Shown one piece after another: positions 9,074 through 16,926 of a stretch of 44,344 bases of DNA (positions are counted from its first letter, which is position 1; each line of letters opens with the position of its first letter). Position numbers and translations under genes: made by a program. This DNA comes from Longimicrobium sp. (GTDB lineage Bacteria > Gemmatimonadota > Gemmatimonadetes > Longimicrobiales > Longimicrobiaceae): contig NZ_DATIND010000090.1 of assembly GCF_035474595.1 (NCBI RefSeq), positions 1 to 44,344 of the forward strand. The letters are read 5' to 3'. The notes under the pieces are model-generated. The model made no database searches and was not told where the DNA came from. It saw nothing but the letters and a program-made list of their open reading frames with translations.

Positions 9074-9544
9074 ATGGGCCCGGGCTCCCCGCCCACCGGG
9101 TTCTACGTCCGCTGCGTGCACGACCGGGTGGTCTACCGGCGCGAGGTGATGCGGACGCCGATTCGCACACTGGCCGCGGAGATCAAGATCTCCAAGAGCG
9201 CGGTCGACGCATTCTACAAATCCCGGACGTATCCTGGAAAAGTCTGGCCCAAGCTGAGGGATTGGTACATGGGACAGCGAGAGAGACAGCTCGACGATTA
9301 CCAGACCCCGCCCGAGAACCACCTCCTGAGCGCCCTGCATACGCTCAGCACCTTCCCGCGCGAGCGTCGCGCGGAGGCAATGCGGGTGATGGCGGAGAAC
9401 TACAGATCGCTGAACCAGGCGATGGGACTGCCGGTACCCGAGTGGGTCGGGATGCTCTCGGAGATGGCCCGGCGCGAGCAGATCTCCGGGCCCAGCGACG
9501 AACCCGAACTTCGCATCCCTCTGCCGCGGAAGCCGGACCACTGA
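9074..9544 (+). CDS. Small HTH-domain protein, tandem copy 1
   Basis: 156-aa soluble protein. Residues ~28-50 (RTLAAEIKISKSAVDAFYK) read as a helix-turn-helix, followed by the conserved block WPKLRDWYMGQRERQL. The C-terminal half is helical and ends in a hydrophilic tail (SGPSDEPELRI). A regulatory role is inference. The start is the ATG shared by both copies; it has no good SD. Another reading frame opens at ATG 9024, 8-15 nt after the predicted transcription start, and overlaps this gene out of frame. The gene is followed by a hairpin at 9555-9592 and by its paralogue 632 bp downstream. Confidence 0.72.
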   Translation: MGPGSPPTGFYVRCVHDRVVYRREVMRTPIRTLAAEIKISKSAVDAFYKSRTYPGKVWPKLRDWYMGQRERQLDDYQTPPENHLLSALHTLSTFPRERRAEAMRVMAENYRSLNQAMGLPVPEWVGMLSEMARREQISGPSDEPELRIPLPRKPDH

Positions 9545-9554
9545 GCGACCGAAT

Positions 9555-9592
9555 GCAGACCGCCCTCGCCGAATCCGGCGGGGGCGGTCTGC
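9555..9592. terminator. Hairpin after HTH copy 1
   Basis: GCAGACCGCCCTCGCCG pairs with CGGCGGGGGCGGTCTGC with one mismatch. No T-run follows, so termination may be weak. It is duplicated, as a perfect palindrome, after copy 2. Confidence 0.6.
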
Positions 9593-9612
9593 GTGAGGAC
9601 AACTTCACCCAC

Positions 9613-9641
9613 TTGTCCGTTTACTCCGGGTGTGTTTATCT
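9613..9641 (+). promoter_or_regulatory. Sigma-70-type promoter of HTH gene copy 2
   Basis: TTGTCC, a 17-bp spacer, then TTATCT, in a block almost identical to that upstream of copy 1, differing at only a few bases. Confidence 0.58.
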
Positions 9642-9705
9642 TCCCCAGTGTACAGATGATACGGGTGGTCAAAGCGGACGGGACGCTCGCGAATCCCGTG
9701 ATCAG

Positions 9706-10173
9706 ATGGGCCCGGGCTCCCCGCCCACCGGGCCTTACGTCCGCCTCGTGCACGACCGGGTGGTCTACCGGCGCGATGTGATGCGCACGCCCATCCGCAC
9801 GCTGGCTGCGGAGATCGGCATCTCGAAGAGCGCGGCCGACCACTTCTACAAGCATCGGTCGCCCGAAAAAAACTGGCCCAAGCTGAGGGATTGGTACATG
9901 GGACAGCGAGAGAGACAGCTCGACGACTACCAGACCCCGCCCGAGGAAATTCTCTTCAGCTCTCTGCACACCTTCGTTACCGTGCCGAAGGGCATGCGCG
10001 GGGAAGTGATGCGTGACGTGGCGGAGAGCTATCGTTCCATCTTCCTGAAGCACCGTCTCCCCGTTCCGGACTGGGTGATGCTGCTGACGGATACCGCGCA
10101 GCGGGAGCTGAGCTCCGGGCCGAGCGACGAGCCGGACCTCCGCGTCCCATCGCCGCCAAAGCCGGAGCACTGA
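9706..10173 (+). CDS. Small HTH-domain protein, tandem copy 2
   Basis: 155-aa paralogue of the protein at 9074. The N-terminal ~80 residues are highly similar (HTH segment RTLAAEIGISKSAADHFYK, then WPKLRDWYMGQRERQL). Residues ~80-130 have diverged strongly, and the tail SGPSDEPDLRV is again conserved. The 5' untranslated block is nearly identical in both copies. This pattern fits a tandem duplication with later divergence of the C-terminal sensing or interaction part, or local gene conversion of the 5' part. Function beyond probable DNA binding is unknown. Confidence 0.72.
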   Translation: MGPGSPPTGPYVRLVHDRVVYRRDVMRTPIRTLAAEIGISKSAADHFYKHRSPEKNWPKLRDWYMGQRERQLDDYQTPPEEILFSSLHTFVTVPKGMRGEVMRDVAESYRSIFLKHRLPVPDWVMLLTDTAQRELSSGPSDEPDLRVPSPPKPEH

Positions 10174-10180
10174 GCGACCG

Positions 10181-10224
10181 AACGCAGACCGCCCCCGCCG
10201 GATCCGGCGGGGGCGGTCTGCGTT
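10181..10224. terminator. Bidirectional terminator, perfect palindrome
   Basis: Forty-four-base perfect palindrome with AACGCAGACCGCC at the left end and GGCGGTCTGCGTT at the right. It is followed by TTTC and lies between the convergent HTH copy 2 and the lipoprotein phosphatase gene. Confidence 0.8.
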
Positions 10225-10244
10225 TTCATGCGACGGCGTTCCGC

Positions 10245-11060
10245 TCACTGGAACGGGCTGCTCTCCCACGAGCCGTACATGGGGTTGGGGAGAAGGACCC
10301 AGCTGCGGCCGAACTCGGCCAGCGCGGAGGGCGGCTGGGTGAGCACCGCCTGCGACAGGCCGGGGAAGTCCTGGATGTTGTCGCCCACCCACATCAGCAC
10401 TTTCAGCGGCGGCAGGCTGGTGCCCGTGCCCGTGCGCACCTGCCCGAAGCGCGGGTTCTTGTCGCTCTGCCCCTGCACGCGGCAGAGCACCACGTCGAAC
10501 GCGATGGCGACCCTGCGCAGGTTGTCGCGCGTCTGCGGGCAGACGTCGTCGTCGCGGTTGGTGACGATGGCCACGCGCCCGCCCAGCTCGTGCACCAGCC
10601 GCGTGAACTCCGCCGCGCCGGGGGTGGCGGGCGCCGCCTCCTCGTTCACCCACGCCGCCCAGCTCTCGCTGGAATAGCCCTGCCCCTGCGGGTTGCGGCG
10701 GAACTGGTAGGTGGAGTTGTCCAGCACCGTCTCGTCGGCGTCCATGACCACCGCCCAGGTGCCGCGGCGCTCGCCGGCCGCCAGCTGGCGCAGCCGCTCG
10801 CCCGCCCAGCGGTAGGTCTGCACGAACAGGGCGGTGCGCTCGGCCGAGTTGCGCCACCAGTGGATGGCGCCCACCGCCCCCGTCGGCGGGATCGGCGCCT
10901 GCAGCCGCGGCGGATTCTCGGGGATGGGCACGGGGTGCGGCGGCCGCGGCTCGCGGCGCTGCTCCGCGGGCGCGGGCGCCGGTGCGGGCGCGGGCGGCGG
11001 CGGCGGCGTGCAGGCGGACGCGGCTGCGAGGAGCAGGAGGAGGGAAGCTCGGCCGGTCAT
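10245..11060 (-). CDS. Lipoprotein acid phosphatase, HAD superfamily (class B/C, e(P4)-like)
   Basis: Envelope lipoprotein of 271 aa. Signal peptide with lipobox ASAC (Cys near residue 17), then a Pro/Ala-rich linker (~18-55), then a HAD phosphatase domain. Motif I is VVMDADETVLDNS (DxDxT with nucleophile Asp), motif II is IVTNRDD, and the motif IV region is WVGDNIQDF. This combination matches the 5'-nucleotidase/lipoprotein e(P4) acid phosphatase family, which removes phosphate from nucleotides at the cell surface. ATG 11060 has GGAG six bases upstream; ATG 11072 is an alternative. The gene stands alone. Confidence 0.85.
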   Translation of the reverse strand: MTGRASLLLLLAAASACTPPPPPAPAPAPAPAEQRREPRPPHPVPIPENPPRLQAPIPPTGAVGAIHWWRNSAERTALFVQTYRWAGERLRQLAAGERRGTWAVVMDADETVLDNSTYQFRRNPQGQGYSSESWAAWVNEEAAPATPGAAEFTRLVHELGGRVAIVTNRDDDVCPQTRDNLRRVAIAFDVVLCRVQGQSDKNPRFGQVRTGTGTSLPPLKVLMWVGDNIQDFPGLSQAVLTQPPSALAEFGRSWVLLPNPMYGSWESSPFQ

Positions 11061-11249
11061 GGCGGTCTCCATCTAGGTCGTGCGTGCGTCGGGATGTCGG
11101 CTGACGGAGGATGCACGGGCCGCGCCGGAGCCGCATCTCTCCGCATCTCCCACTCTGTCCGGCCGGGCTTGTTCCGCGCCGCGGCGGGGCGATACGTTGC
11201 GGTCTTCCGACGTACTCCTGGTTGACCCATCCGCACCCAGCCGACCGCG

Positions 11250-11999
11250 ATGATCCCGAGCCGATCCGCCGCCCTCTGCGCCGCGCTGCTCCTGGCCGCC
11301 TGCGCGCCGGCCGCCACCCGCCCCGCCGCGCCGATCCGCGACCCCGAGTCGCTGATCCGCGCCATGCACGACCGCTACCCCAACTGGTACCGCAACCTGG
11401 CCTTCACGCAGAAGACCACGCAGCACCGCGGCGACTCGACGGTGGTGCAGACGTGGAAGGAATACGGGAAGATGCCGGGCCGGCTGCGCATCGAGACCGA
11501 CCTGACGGGGAACAACGGGGTGATCTACGCGCGCGACAGCCTGTACGTGGTGCGCAACGGCCAGCTGGCCATGAAGCGCGCCGAGCGCAACGCGCTGATG
11601 GTGCTGGGCTTCGACGTGTACGCGCAGGACCCGGCCACGTCGATCCGCATCCTCACCGAGGAGAAGTTCCTCCCCGGCACGCTGCGCACCGACACCTGGG
11701 AGGGCCGCCCCGCCTGGGTGGTGACGGCGACGGACACCACCGGCGGCAGGCACGAGTTCTGGGTGGACGCCGAGCGGCTGCTGTACGTGCGCTCCGTAGA
11801 GCCCGGCCCCGGCGGGCAGACGCTGGACGTGCGCTTCGAGAACTACCAGCCGCACGGCGGGGGATGGGTGGCCGAGCGCGTGGACATCCGCATGAACGGC
11901 CGCACGGTGCAGATGGAGGAGTACTCGGACGTGCGCACCGACCTGGAGATCCCCGAGACGGCGTACGACCCCGCCACCTGGAGCGCGCCGCGCCCGTGA
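11250..11999 (+). CDS. Lipoprotein with LolA-like fold, unknown role
   Basis: 249-aa lipoprotein: signal peptide with lipobox LAAC at ~15-18, then an all-beta region that resembles outer-membrane lipoprotein-sorting (LolA/LolB-type) folds, for example the repeated strands around RLRIETDLTG, YVVRNGQLAM and DVRFENYQPHGGGW. A partner or ligand cannot be named. A second protein of the same general design lies at 29421-30185. The gene is followed by a hairpin at 12024-12051 and then by the low-GC island. Confidence 0.65.
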   Translation: MIPSRSAALCAALLLAACAPAATRPAAPIRDPESLIRAMHDRYPNWYRNLAFTQKTTQHRGDSTVVQTWKEYGKMPGRLRIETDLTGNNGVIYARDSLYVVRNGQLAMKRAERNALMVLGFDVYAQDPATSIRILTEEKFLPGTLRTDTWEGRPAWVVTATDTTGGRHEFWVDAERLLYVRSVEPGPGGQTLDVRFENYQPHGGGWVAERVDIRMNGRTVQMEEYSDVRTDLEIPETAYDPATWSAPRP

Positions 12000-12023
12000 C
12001 GGATAGATCTCTCCCGGACGAGA

Positions 12024-12051
12024 GGACACGGAAGAACCCTTCTCCGTGTCC
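12024..12051. terminator. Stem-loop after the lipoprotein gene
   Basis: GGACACGGA (12024-12032) pairs with TCCGTGTCC (12043-12051), with additional GAA/TTC pairing inside. It marks the last high-GC feature before base composition drops. Confidence 0.5.
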
Positions 12052-12150
12052 GCTCGCGTGTTTTCTGTACGAGCCCAGAGAATTGTCGGAGAACACAAAG
12101 GTAGAGCAGCGTGGCTTTCGCCCCGAGAGAGGAGTTCGTTTCCACGGCAT

Positions 12151-13104
12151 TCACGTGTCCAATGGCAACTCTTCTTGAATCGTAAACGGGTCTTCGCCTT
12201 TGAATTCCGATCCCGTCCGTAAACGGTTTACGAACCGGCGCTGAAGAGAGGTGAACCGCTGAAAGATTTTCGATCGTGATGTAGCCCCGAACTCCAGCGG
12301 GTTATTGTGTATCTGGACGGTGTTCCAGTTTTGTTGAATCTGCAAGAAAGGTTTGTACTCGGAGGTTGCAGCGGCCAATAACACCTTCCGTACCTTCAAG
12401 AGTATATCGTTTTGACCTTTGGGGCCAATTACAGACCACGATGCTTCACACGTTCGGGCGCAGAGATCTCGGAGCTGAATTTCCGGAATGCGCTTCGTCA
12501 TTAGAGCAAGGACGTGCGGTAGTACGATATCGGCCACCTCCCACAGCGCGGACTCAGCATCGATCGGGATAAAGCTGTTAGGAACCGTGTCCCAATCGAT
12601 AAAGAGACCCGTGGTAAAGTGATTGTTCAAATCCTCGACATGTAACGAGTTATGCACCAGTCGTAGACCCTTGGGTGTCTTTACGATCAGGGCAAAGTTG
12701 TATGGGCCTCGATCAATCCCGATCTGAAGAGAGGTTGTGTATTTTTCATCTCCATTGACCACCATGCTACACGTTTCGAGCGCGCTTAGAGGAAAACCCG
12801 ACCGACCAAGGACTTCGGTAGTGACCTCACTGTACCGCGCCAATTGGTCTGCTTCTGTGTTCTTTCCCGATTTTATTTCTAGTATGAGAGTGTTGTGAGT
12901 TATAGAAGAAGTCAGGATCAGTTCTGGGCATATAGTAATCTTACGCTGATCAGCCGTGAAAAACGTTATCGTCTTCTCAATAGCAACGTCACGATATCCA
13001 AATACGTGGAGCACTCGCGGTAATCCAACGACACCGCGAGACATTCCGATCCACGCATTTAGAAGCAGCCTGTTAAAACTCGAAGACGCTTCTTCCATCT
13101 CCAT
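12151..13104 (-). CDS. PD-(D/E)XK nuclease-like protein, second gene of the low-GC module
   Basis: 317-aa soluble protein. Residues 58-91 carry a restriction-endonuclease-like core: ICPEL (E61) at the end of one strand, then LILEIKSGK with the E-x-K pair E76/K78, then QLARY (Q87, Y91) at the start of the following helix. This spacing is typical of PD-(D/E)XK nucleases with Asp replaced by Glu; E43 may be the N-terminal helix acid. The rest (~100-317) matches nothing I know. The start overlaps the end of the upstream gene by 26-32 bp (ATG 13104 or 13098), implying translational coupling. DNA cleavage is inference. Confidence 0.6.
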   Translation of the reverse strand: MEMEEASSSFNRLLLNAWIGMSRGVVGLPRVLHVFGYRDVAIEKTITFFTADQRKITICPELILTSSITHNTLILEIKSGKNTEADQLARYSEVTTEVLGRSGFPLSALETCSMVVNGDEKYTTSLQIGIDRGPYNFALIVKTPKGLRLVHNSLHVEDLNNHFTTGLFIDWDTVPNSFIPIDAESALWEVADIVLPHVLALMTKRIPEIQLRDLCARTCEASWSVIGPKGQNDILLKVRKVLLAAATSEYKPFLQIQQNWNTVQIHNNPLEFGATSRSKIFQRFTSLQRRFVNRLRTGSEFKGEDPFTIQEELPLDT

Positions 13105-14305
13105 CCTCTGCCTTGATTAGTGCGTCGTAATGATGTTGGAGATTCGTGTACAGTCGAATTATAGTATTTCCACAAGCATCAGTTGGCAAATACACCCGCA
13201 TATACTCCGGGGTAAGTTCGAACCTCATGTTGCTTCCCACGTGTAAATCGATGGCTTCCACAGTATAAAAGCGACTATTCCGAACTACTGGAACACCCCA
13301 TAGTCGGAATGGCTCACGAGCAGAAAAAAGCCCGCTGCAGAACAAATCAAGATGCTTAATCGGTTTGGCGAACAAGAAATTTAGGGGCTCGCCTTGGAGT
13401 GTCGGTGTGCCTTCATTCAGAACCATCCTGAGTGGATACCGCGCCTCTACCTTTCTTATAGCGGTCGAATATACATCTACGATGTGATTGACCAGACCCA
13501 AGTGGGTCGAGAATGAGCCGCCCCGGGCAGTGATCTTCCCATCGTACTTTACATCTTGAAGATTGCTTCGATCCCCGCCATCTCCGTCTACACGAATCCG
13601 AATCTTTGAGAGAGTAGTTGCATTAGGGAGGGAGTCCTGTGCCCTCAAGGCACCGAGCACCTGTCGCGCGCTACTCCCCCAGAACTGCATACGAAGAACT
13701 TCTATCGGGGCTTCGGGCGTATCAAAGTCGACGTCCCTCAGCACGCGACGGTCGTATGCCAAGCCCAATCCGCGTAGCGGGCCAATCGATGAGAGTTTCT
13801 CAAGGAGTTGTGACGGCATCCAAGCGCGGTCGAGCTCCGTCCCAGCGGAAAACATCGCGCTGACGAAAGGCCCCAGAGCTTGGCTAGAGCTCATTGAGTG
13901 CAAGAGCCAAAAGCGTGGATTGGAAACGTCCAAGTATGCTGTCAGCGAACGCTTCCCGCTATGCCCCTGAATGGTAAACAGTTCCGCATCGTCGCTTTCA
14001 TAGAGAGTTGCATCAACAGAGAGTTGCCGCTTCCGGGTCTGGAAGAGACTCAGCGCAAAATCGTTCGCCTGTGTTTGGGTTGCTCCGTCGGGAATAGCAG
14101 CCTCAACAATATATGTCTTTACGACAGTACTGTCGGCGTCTGACTCTGGCCCGCGGAGCGTACGCGCAAAGCCGGGCTCCCGCATCGCATGCTCAAGCAT
14201 GGAAACGAGATCAAGACGTGAGAGCACCCGGAGATTTGCGTCCATCTCGGCCATGTTGAAAGTGCGCAAATGGACGTTAGAAGTCGGTGTAGCGGCTTTT
14301 ACCAT
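13073..14305 (-). CDS. Unrecognised protein, first gene of the low-GC module
   Basis: About 410 aa from ATG 14305 (TTG 14329 and ATG 14254 are alternatives; none has a clear SD). It has no signal peptide or membrane segment, mixed alpha/beta character, and no motif I recognise. Notable segments are a conserved-looking RIRVDGDGGD (~270) and a C-terminal RLYTNLQHHYDALIKAEDGDG. Low-GC codon use is shared with its partner at 12151-13104, which it overlaps. The tight pairing with a nuclease-like gene suggests a complex or regulator-effector unit. A TATATA box at 14342-14347 is a plausible -10 element on this strand. Confidence 0.55.
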   Translation of the reverse strand: MVKAATPTSNVHLRTFNMAEMDANLRVLSRLDLVSMLEHAMREPGFARTLRGPESDADSTVVKTYIVEAAIPDGATQTQANDFALSLFQTRKRQLSVDATLYESDDAELFTIQGHSGKRSLTAYLDVSNPRFWLLHSMSSSQALGPFVSAMFSAGTELDRAWMPSQLLEKLSSIGPLRGLGLAYDRRVLRDVDFDTPEAPIEVLRMQFWGSSARQVLGALRAQDSLPNATTLSKIRIRVDGDGGDRSNLQDVKYDGKITARGGSFSTHLGLVNHIVDVYSTAIRKVEARYPLRMVLNEGTPTLQGEPLNFLFAKPIKHLDLFCSGLFSAREPFRLWGVPVVRNSRFYTVEAIDLHVGSNMRFELTPEYMRVYLPTDACGNTIIRLYTNLQHHYDALIKAEDGDGRSVFEF

Positions 14306-14341
14306 AAACCGCGGAGTGCAGGAGCACAATGCCAGCTTTCC

Positions 14342-14347
14342 TATATA
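14342..14347 (-). promoter_or_regulatory. Possible -10 box of the low-GC operon
   Basis: TATATA about 37 bases upstream of ATG 14305, in an AT-rich patch right at the island edge. No clear -35 hexamer is visible. Confidence 0.35.
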
Positions 14348-14381
14348 CTCTGCGCTTACGCTCCTACGAAGCGGCCATCAT

Positions 14382-15785
14382 CTACCGCCCCGGGGCGGGG
14401 AAGACGGCGCGGCTCTCGTGGCCCTCGCGGTCGACCGCGGCCACGGCGAAGAAGTAGTTGTCGATGACGATGCCGGTGAGCGTGGCCTCGGTCGCGTTGC
14501 CCGCCCAGCGCGAGAACTGCCAGGTGGCGCTCTCCGGCTCGCGCCAGTAGATGCGGTAGCCCGCCAGGTCCGGCGCGTCCACCGCCTTCCAGCGCAGCAC
14601 CGTGTTCGGCGTCACCGCGCCGGCGATGGTCACGCTGTCGGGTGCGGGCGGCGCCCAAGCGAGCGACGCCAGGCTGGTGGCGTTCAGCGCCGCCATGCGG
14701 GCCACGTACGGATAGTCCACCATGTCCGGCGTGTCGCCGTAGCGGATGCCGTTCTCGGTGCGCAGGTTCTGGTGCTGGCGCGTGTAGTCCTCGTACATCT
14801 CCGTCACCCGCACCGACGGGTAGCCGCTGGTGAAGAACGGCGTGTGGTCGCCGCCGCGCCCGAAGCGGTCCAGCCGGTAGACCATCATCACGTCCAGGTT
14901 GGCCACGAACTGGCGCGCCACCCCGTCCACGTAGCGCATCAGCTCGCGCGACGGGGTGTCCAGCTCGCCGCCGGAGTACAGGTATCGCCGCAGCTCCGCC
15001 TGGGTGGCGTTCACGGGAATGCCGGGGCCGAACACGCGGGCGCGGGTGTTGTCCACCGCGCCGTTCATCCCCCGCGAGTTCCCCACGATGTCGTTGTTCA
15101 GCACCCCCTCGATCTTCCACCCCTGCGCCTGCGCGAAGCGCGCGAAGATCGTGCTCCCGTTCAGCCCCTGCTCCTCGCCCGCCAGCGCGGCGTAGACGAT
15201 GCTGCCGTCGAACTGGTACCTCGACAGCACGCGCGCGCTCTCCAGCGCCACGGCCACGCCCGACGCGTCGTCGTTGGCGCCGGGGGCGTCGCTGGTGCTG
15301 TCCATCACGTCCGTCACGCGCGAGTCGTAGTGGCCCTGCACGATGACGAAGCGGTTGGGGTCGGTGCGCCCGCGCTGGATGGCCACCACGTTCACCACGC
15401 GCGTGTCGCGGGGGATGCGCGAGCCGCGCTCGGTGCTGCCGGGGACGATGTCGTCCACGTAGCGCACCTCCAGGCACCCGCCGCACGCCTGCGAGATGCG
15501 GGTGAACTCGTCGAACAGCCAGCGCCGCGCCGCGCCGATCCCGCGCGTGCGGCTGACCGTGTCGCTGAGCGTGTGGCGCGTGCCGAAGCCCACCAGCCGG
15601 CGGATGTCGGCCTCCATGCGCGCGGGCTGCGTGGCGGCGGCGATCTCGCGCAGGCGCGGGTCCTCGCCCCCCGGCGCGGCGCCGGGCGATGCGGCGGCCG
15701 CGCGCTGCTGCTGCGCCGCGGCGGCGGTGGCGGAAAGCACGCAGGCGGCGAGCGCGAGCGCGGGGGTGCGGAAGCGCGGGGTCAC
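14382..15785 (-). CDS. Exported M28-family zinc aminopeptidase
   Basis: 467-aa secreted peptidase. It starts at GTG 15785, which has GGAGG six bases upstream and overlaps the stop of the HAD gene (GTGA arrangement). Signal peptide 1-24. The di-zinc ligand set of family M28 is complete: GHYDS (H152), ANDDASG (D172), AGEEQG (E204/E205), NNDIVG (D232) and GGDHTPF (H314). The C-terminal ~90 residues form a fibronectin-III-like domain (WKAVDAPDLAGYRIYWR), common in secreted peptidases. The larger frame reaching 16844 includes the upstream gene region and repeats and is not the protein. Confidence 0.9.
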   Translation of the reverse strand: MTPRFRTPALALAACVLSATAAAAQQQRAAAASPGAAPGGEDPRLREIAAATQPARMEADIRRLVGFGTRHTLSDTVSRTRGIGAARRWLFDEFTRISQACGGCLEVRYVDDIVPGSTERGSRIPRDTRVVNVVAIQRGRTDPNRFVIVQGHYDSRVTDVMDSTSDAPGANDDASGVAVALESARVLSRYQFDGSIVYAALAGEEQGLNGSTIFARFAQAQGWKIEGVLNNDIVGNSRGMNGAVDNTRARVFGPGIPVNATQAELRRYLYSGGELDTPSRELMRYVDGVARQFVANLDVMMVYRLDRFGRGGDHTPFFTSGYPSVRVTEMYEDYTRQHQNLRTENGIRYGDTPDMVDYPYVARMAALNATSLASLAWAPPAPDSVTIAGAVTPNTVLRWKAVDAPDLAGYRIYWREPESATWQFSRWAGNATEATLTGIVIDNYFFAVAAVDREGHESRAVFPAPGR

Positions 15786-16525
15786 GTGGGGTCCTCCGGT
15801 TGGCCGGGAACGGCGGTTTCGGGAGATGGAGATGGGGCGCCCGTCGCGCCTTCCGTCTTCCGCGCGGACGCGGCGATGCGGGCCAGCAGGTCCGCCAGCT
15901 CGGCCTGCATGAGCGATTCCAGCCGCACGTCGTGCTCGCCGAACTCCAGCGCGGTGGTCATGCGGTTGGGCACCACCACGCAGAACATCCCCGCGCGGCG
16001 GGCGGCCAGCGCGCCGTTGGGCGAGTCCTCGAACGCCACCGCGCGCGACGGCTCCACGCCCAGGCAGGCCAGCACGCTGCGGTACAGCTCGGGGTCCGGC
16101 TTCACCCGCTCCACGTCGTCGGCGGTGCGGACGCAGCGGAAGTAGTGCCACAGCCCCAGGCGGCGCAGCTGCGGCTCCACCCACGCGCGGTGCGAGCTGG
16201 AAGCCAGGCCGATCTTCAGCCCCAGCGACCGCGCCGCGCGCAGCGCCTCCTCCACGCCGGGGATGGGCCCCTGGCCCTCGATGCGCTGGTGGAAGCGCGC
16301 GCGGCGGCGGGCGTCCAGCTCGTCGCGGTCCAGCCGCGCGCCGGTGCGCTCCTCCAGGTACGCGTACGGGTCGAAGAACCCCGCCTCGCGGCCGATGCAC
16401 TGCCCCCACACGTCCAGCGGCAGCTCGGCCCCGTGCTCGGCGAAGAGCTCGGCCACGGTCTCGTACTCGTGCGTCTCGCTGTCGAACACCAGCCCGTCGA
16501 AGTCGAAGACCACCGCCTCGATCAA
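15782..16525 (-). CDS. HAD-family phosphatase, beta-phosphoglucomutase-like
   Basis: 247-aa cytoplasmic hydrolase of HAD subfamily IA. Motif I is FDFDGLVFDSE, the cap starts at ~20, motif II is GLASSS, motif III is the Lys in ERVKPDPELY, and motif IV is AFEDSPNGALAA. This motif set (DSE after motif I, EDS at motif IV) matches beta-phosphoglucomutase-like sugar phosphatases; the exact substrate is unknown. I choose TTG 16525 because GGAGG lies seven bases upstream and the protein begins directly with the first beta strand. The stop overlaps the GTG start of the M28 gene, so the two are coupled. Confidence 0.85.
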   Translation of the reverse strand: MIEAVVFDFDGLVFDSETHEYETVAELFAEHGAELPLDVWGQCIGREAGFFDPYAYLEERTGARLDRDELDARRRARFHQRIEGQGPIPGVEEALRAARSLGLKIGLASSSHRAWVEPQLRRLGLWHYFRCVRTADDVERVKPDPELYRSVLACLGVEPSRAVAFEDSPNGALAARRAGMFCVVVPNRMTTALEFGEHDVRLESLMQAELADLLARIAASARKTEGATGAPSPSPETAVPGQPEDPT

Positions 16526-16590
16526 ACCGCACCCTCCGGGAGCTCGTTCGTGGGGATGAATGGATGGGACAACATACGCACGGCGGAGGA

Positions 16591-16645
16591 GTGCGAAAGT
16601 GCGAAAGTGCGAGAGTGCGGAAGTGCGGAAGTGCGGAAGTGCGTG
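16591..16645 (+). repeat. GTGCGGAA-type octamer array
   Basis: About seven tandem units of GTGCGGAA or one-base variants (GTGCGAAA, GTGCGAGA). The reverse-complement array at 16816-16852 could pair with it. Confidence 0.7.
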
Positions 16646-16723
16646 GAACCGTTTGGCGATGCGGCTCGGGCATCGGGCGCCATCCACGCGCACCGAACCC
16701 GCGGACGCACGGATGTGATGTCC

Positions 16724-16774
16724 GCGCAGGCGGACTGCGTGCCGTTGTAGCCGCGAGTTCACTCGCATCCTCGG
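16724..16774 (+). repeat. REP-like element, family B, copy 1
   Basis: Contains GCGGACTGCGTGCCGTTGT followed by the second hairpin in variant form GCGAGTTCACTCGC. Close copies are at 25871-25926 and 44110-44166. Confidence 0.6.
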
Positions 16775-16815
16775 ATTCCCCCGGCCGACGCGAATCCCAT
16801 CCCGCACCGAACCAA

Positions 16816-16852
16816 CGCACTTTCGCACTTCCGCACTTCCGCACTTCCGCAC
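16816..16852 (-). repeat. Octamer array, inverted partner of 16591-16645
   Basis: Units of GCACTTCC/GCACTTTC, the reverse complement of the GTGCGGAA unit, about four to five repeats. Confidence 0.7.
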
Positions 16853-16926
16853 CGCCCTTCCGGGCGCGGCGATTGCACCCGGCGGCGGCACCTTCAGCAG
16901 ACCTTCGACGACGGGACGGGGAGCGG

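Larger units (their letters stand above)
12060..14385. mobile_element. Low-GC island carrying a two-gene module
   Basis: Between about 12060 and 14385 GC content falls visibly (many AT-rich stretches, codons ending in A/T) compared with the very GC-rich flanks. Flanking genes on both sides have normal composition. The island contains exactly two overlapping genes. I could not find an integrase, terminal repeats or a tRNA attachment site, so 'island' means compositional insertion only. Confidence 0.6.
16526..16926. other. Gene-free spacer filled with repeats
   Basis: About 400 bp between divergent genes. It contains two oppositely oriented 8-bp repeat arrays (16591-16645 and 16816-16852) and a REP-like family B element (16724-16774). 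No gene is visible. Confidence 0.65.

Noticed and set aside
12060-14385. Classical integrative element around the low-GC module
   Set aside because: No integrase or transposase, no terminal direct or inverted repeats, and no tRNA gene were found at the borders. Only base composition supports transfer.
16591-16852. CRISPR array
   Set aside because: The repeat unit is 8 bp and directly tandem, with no unique spacers and no cas genes.
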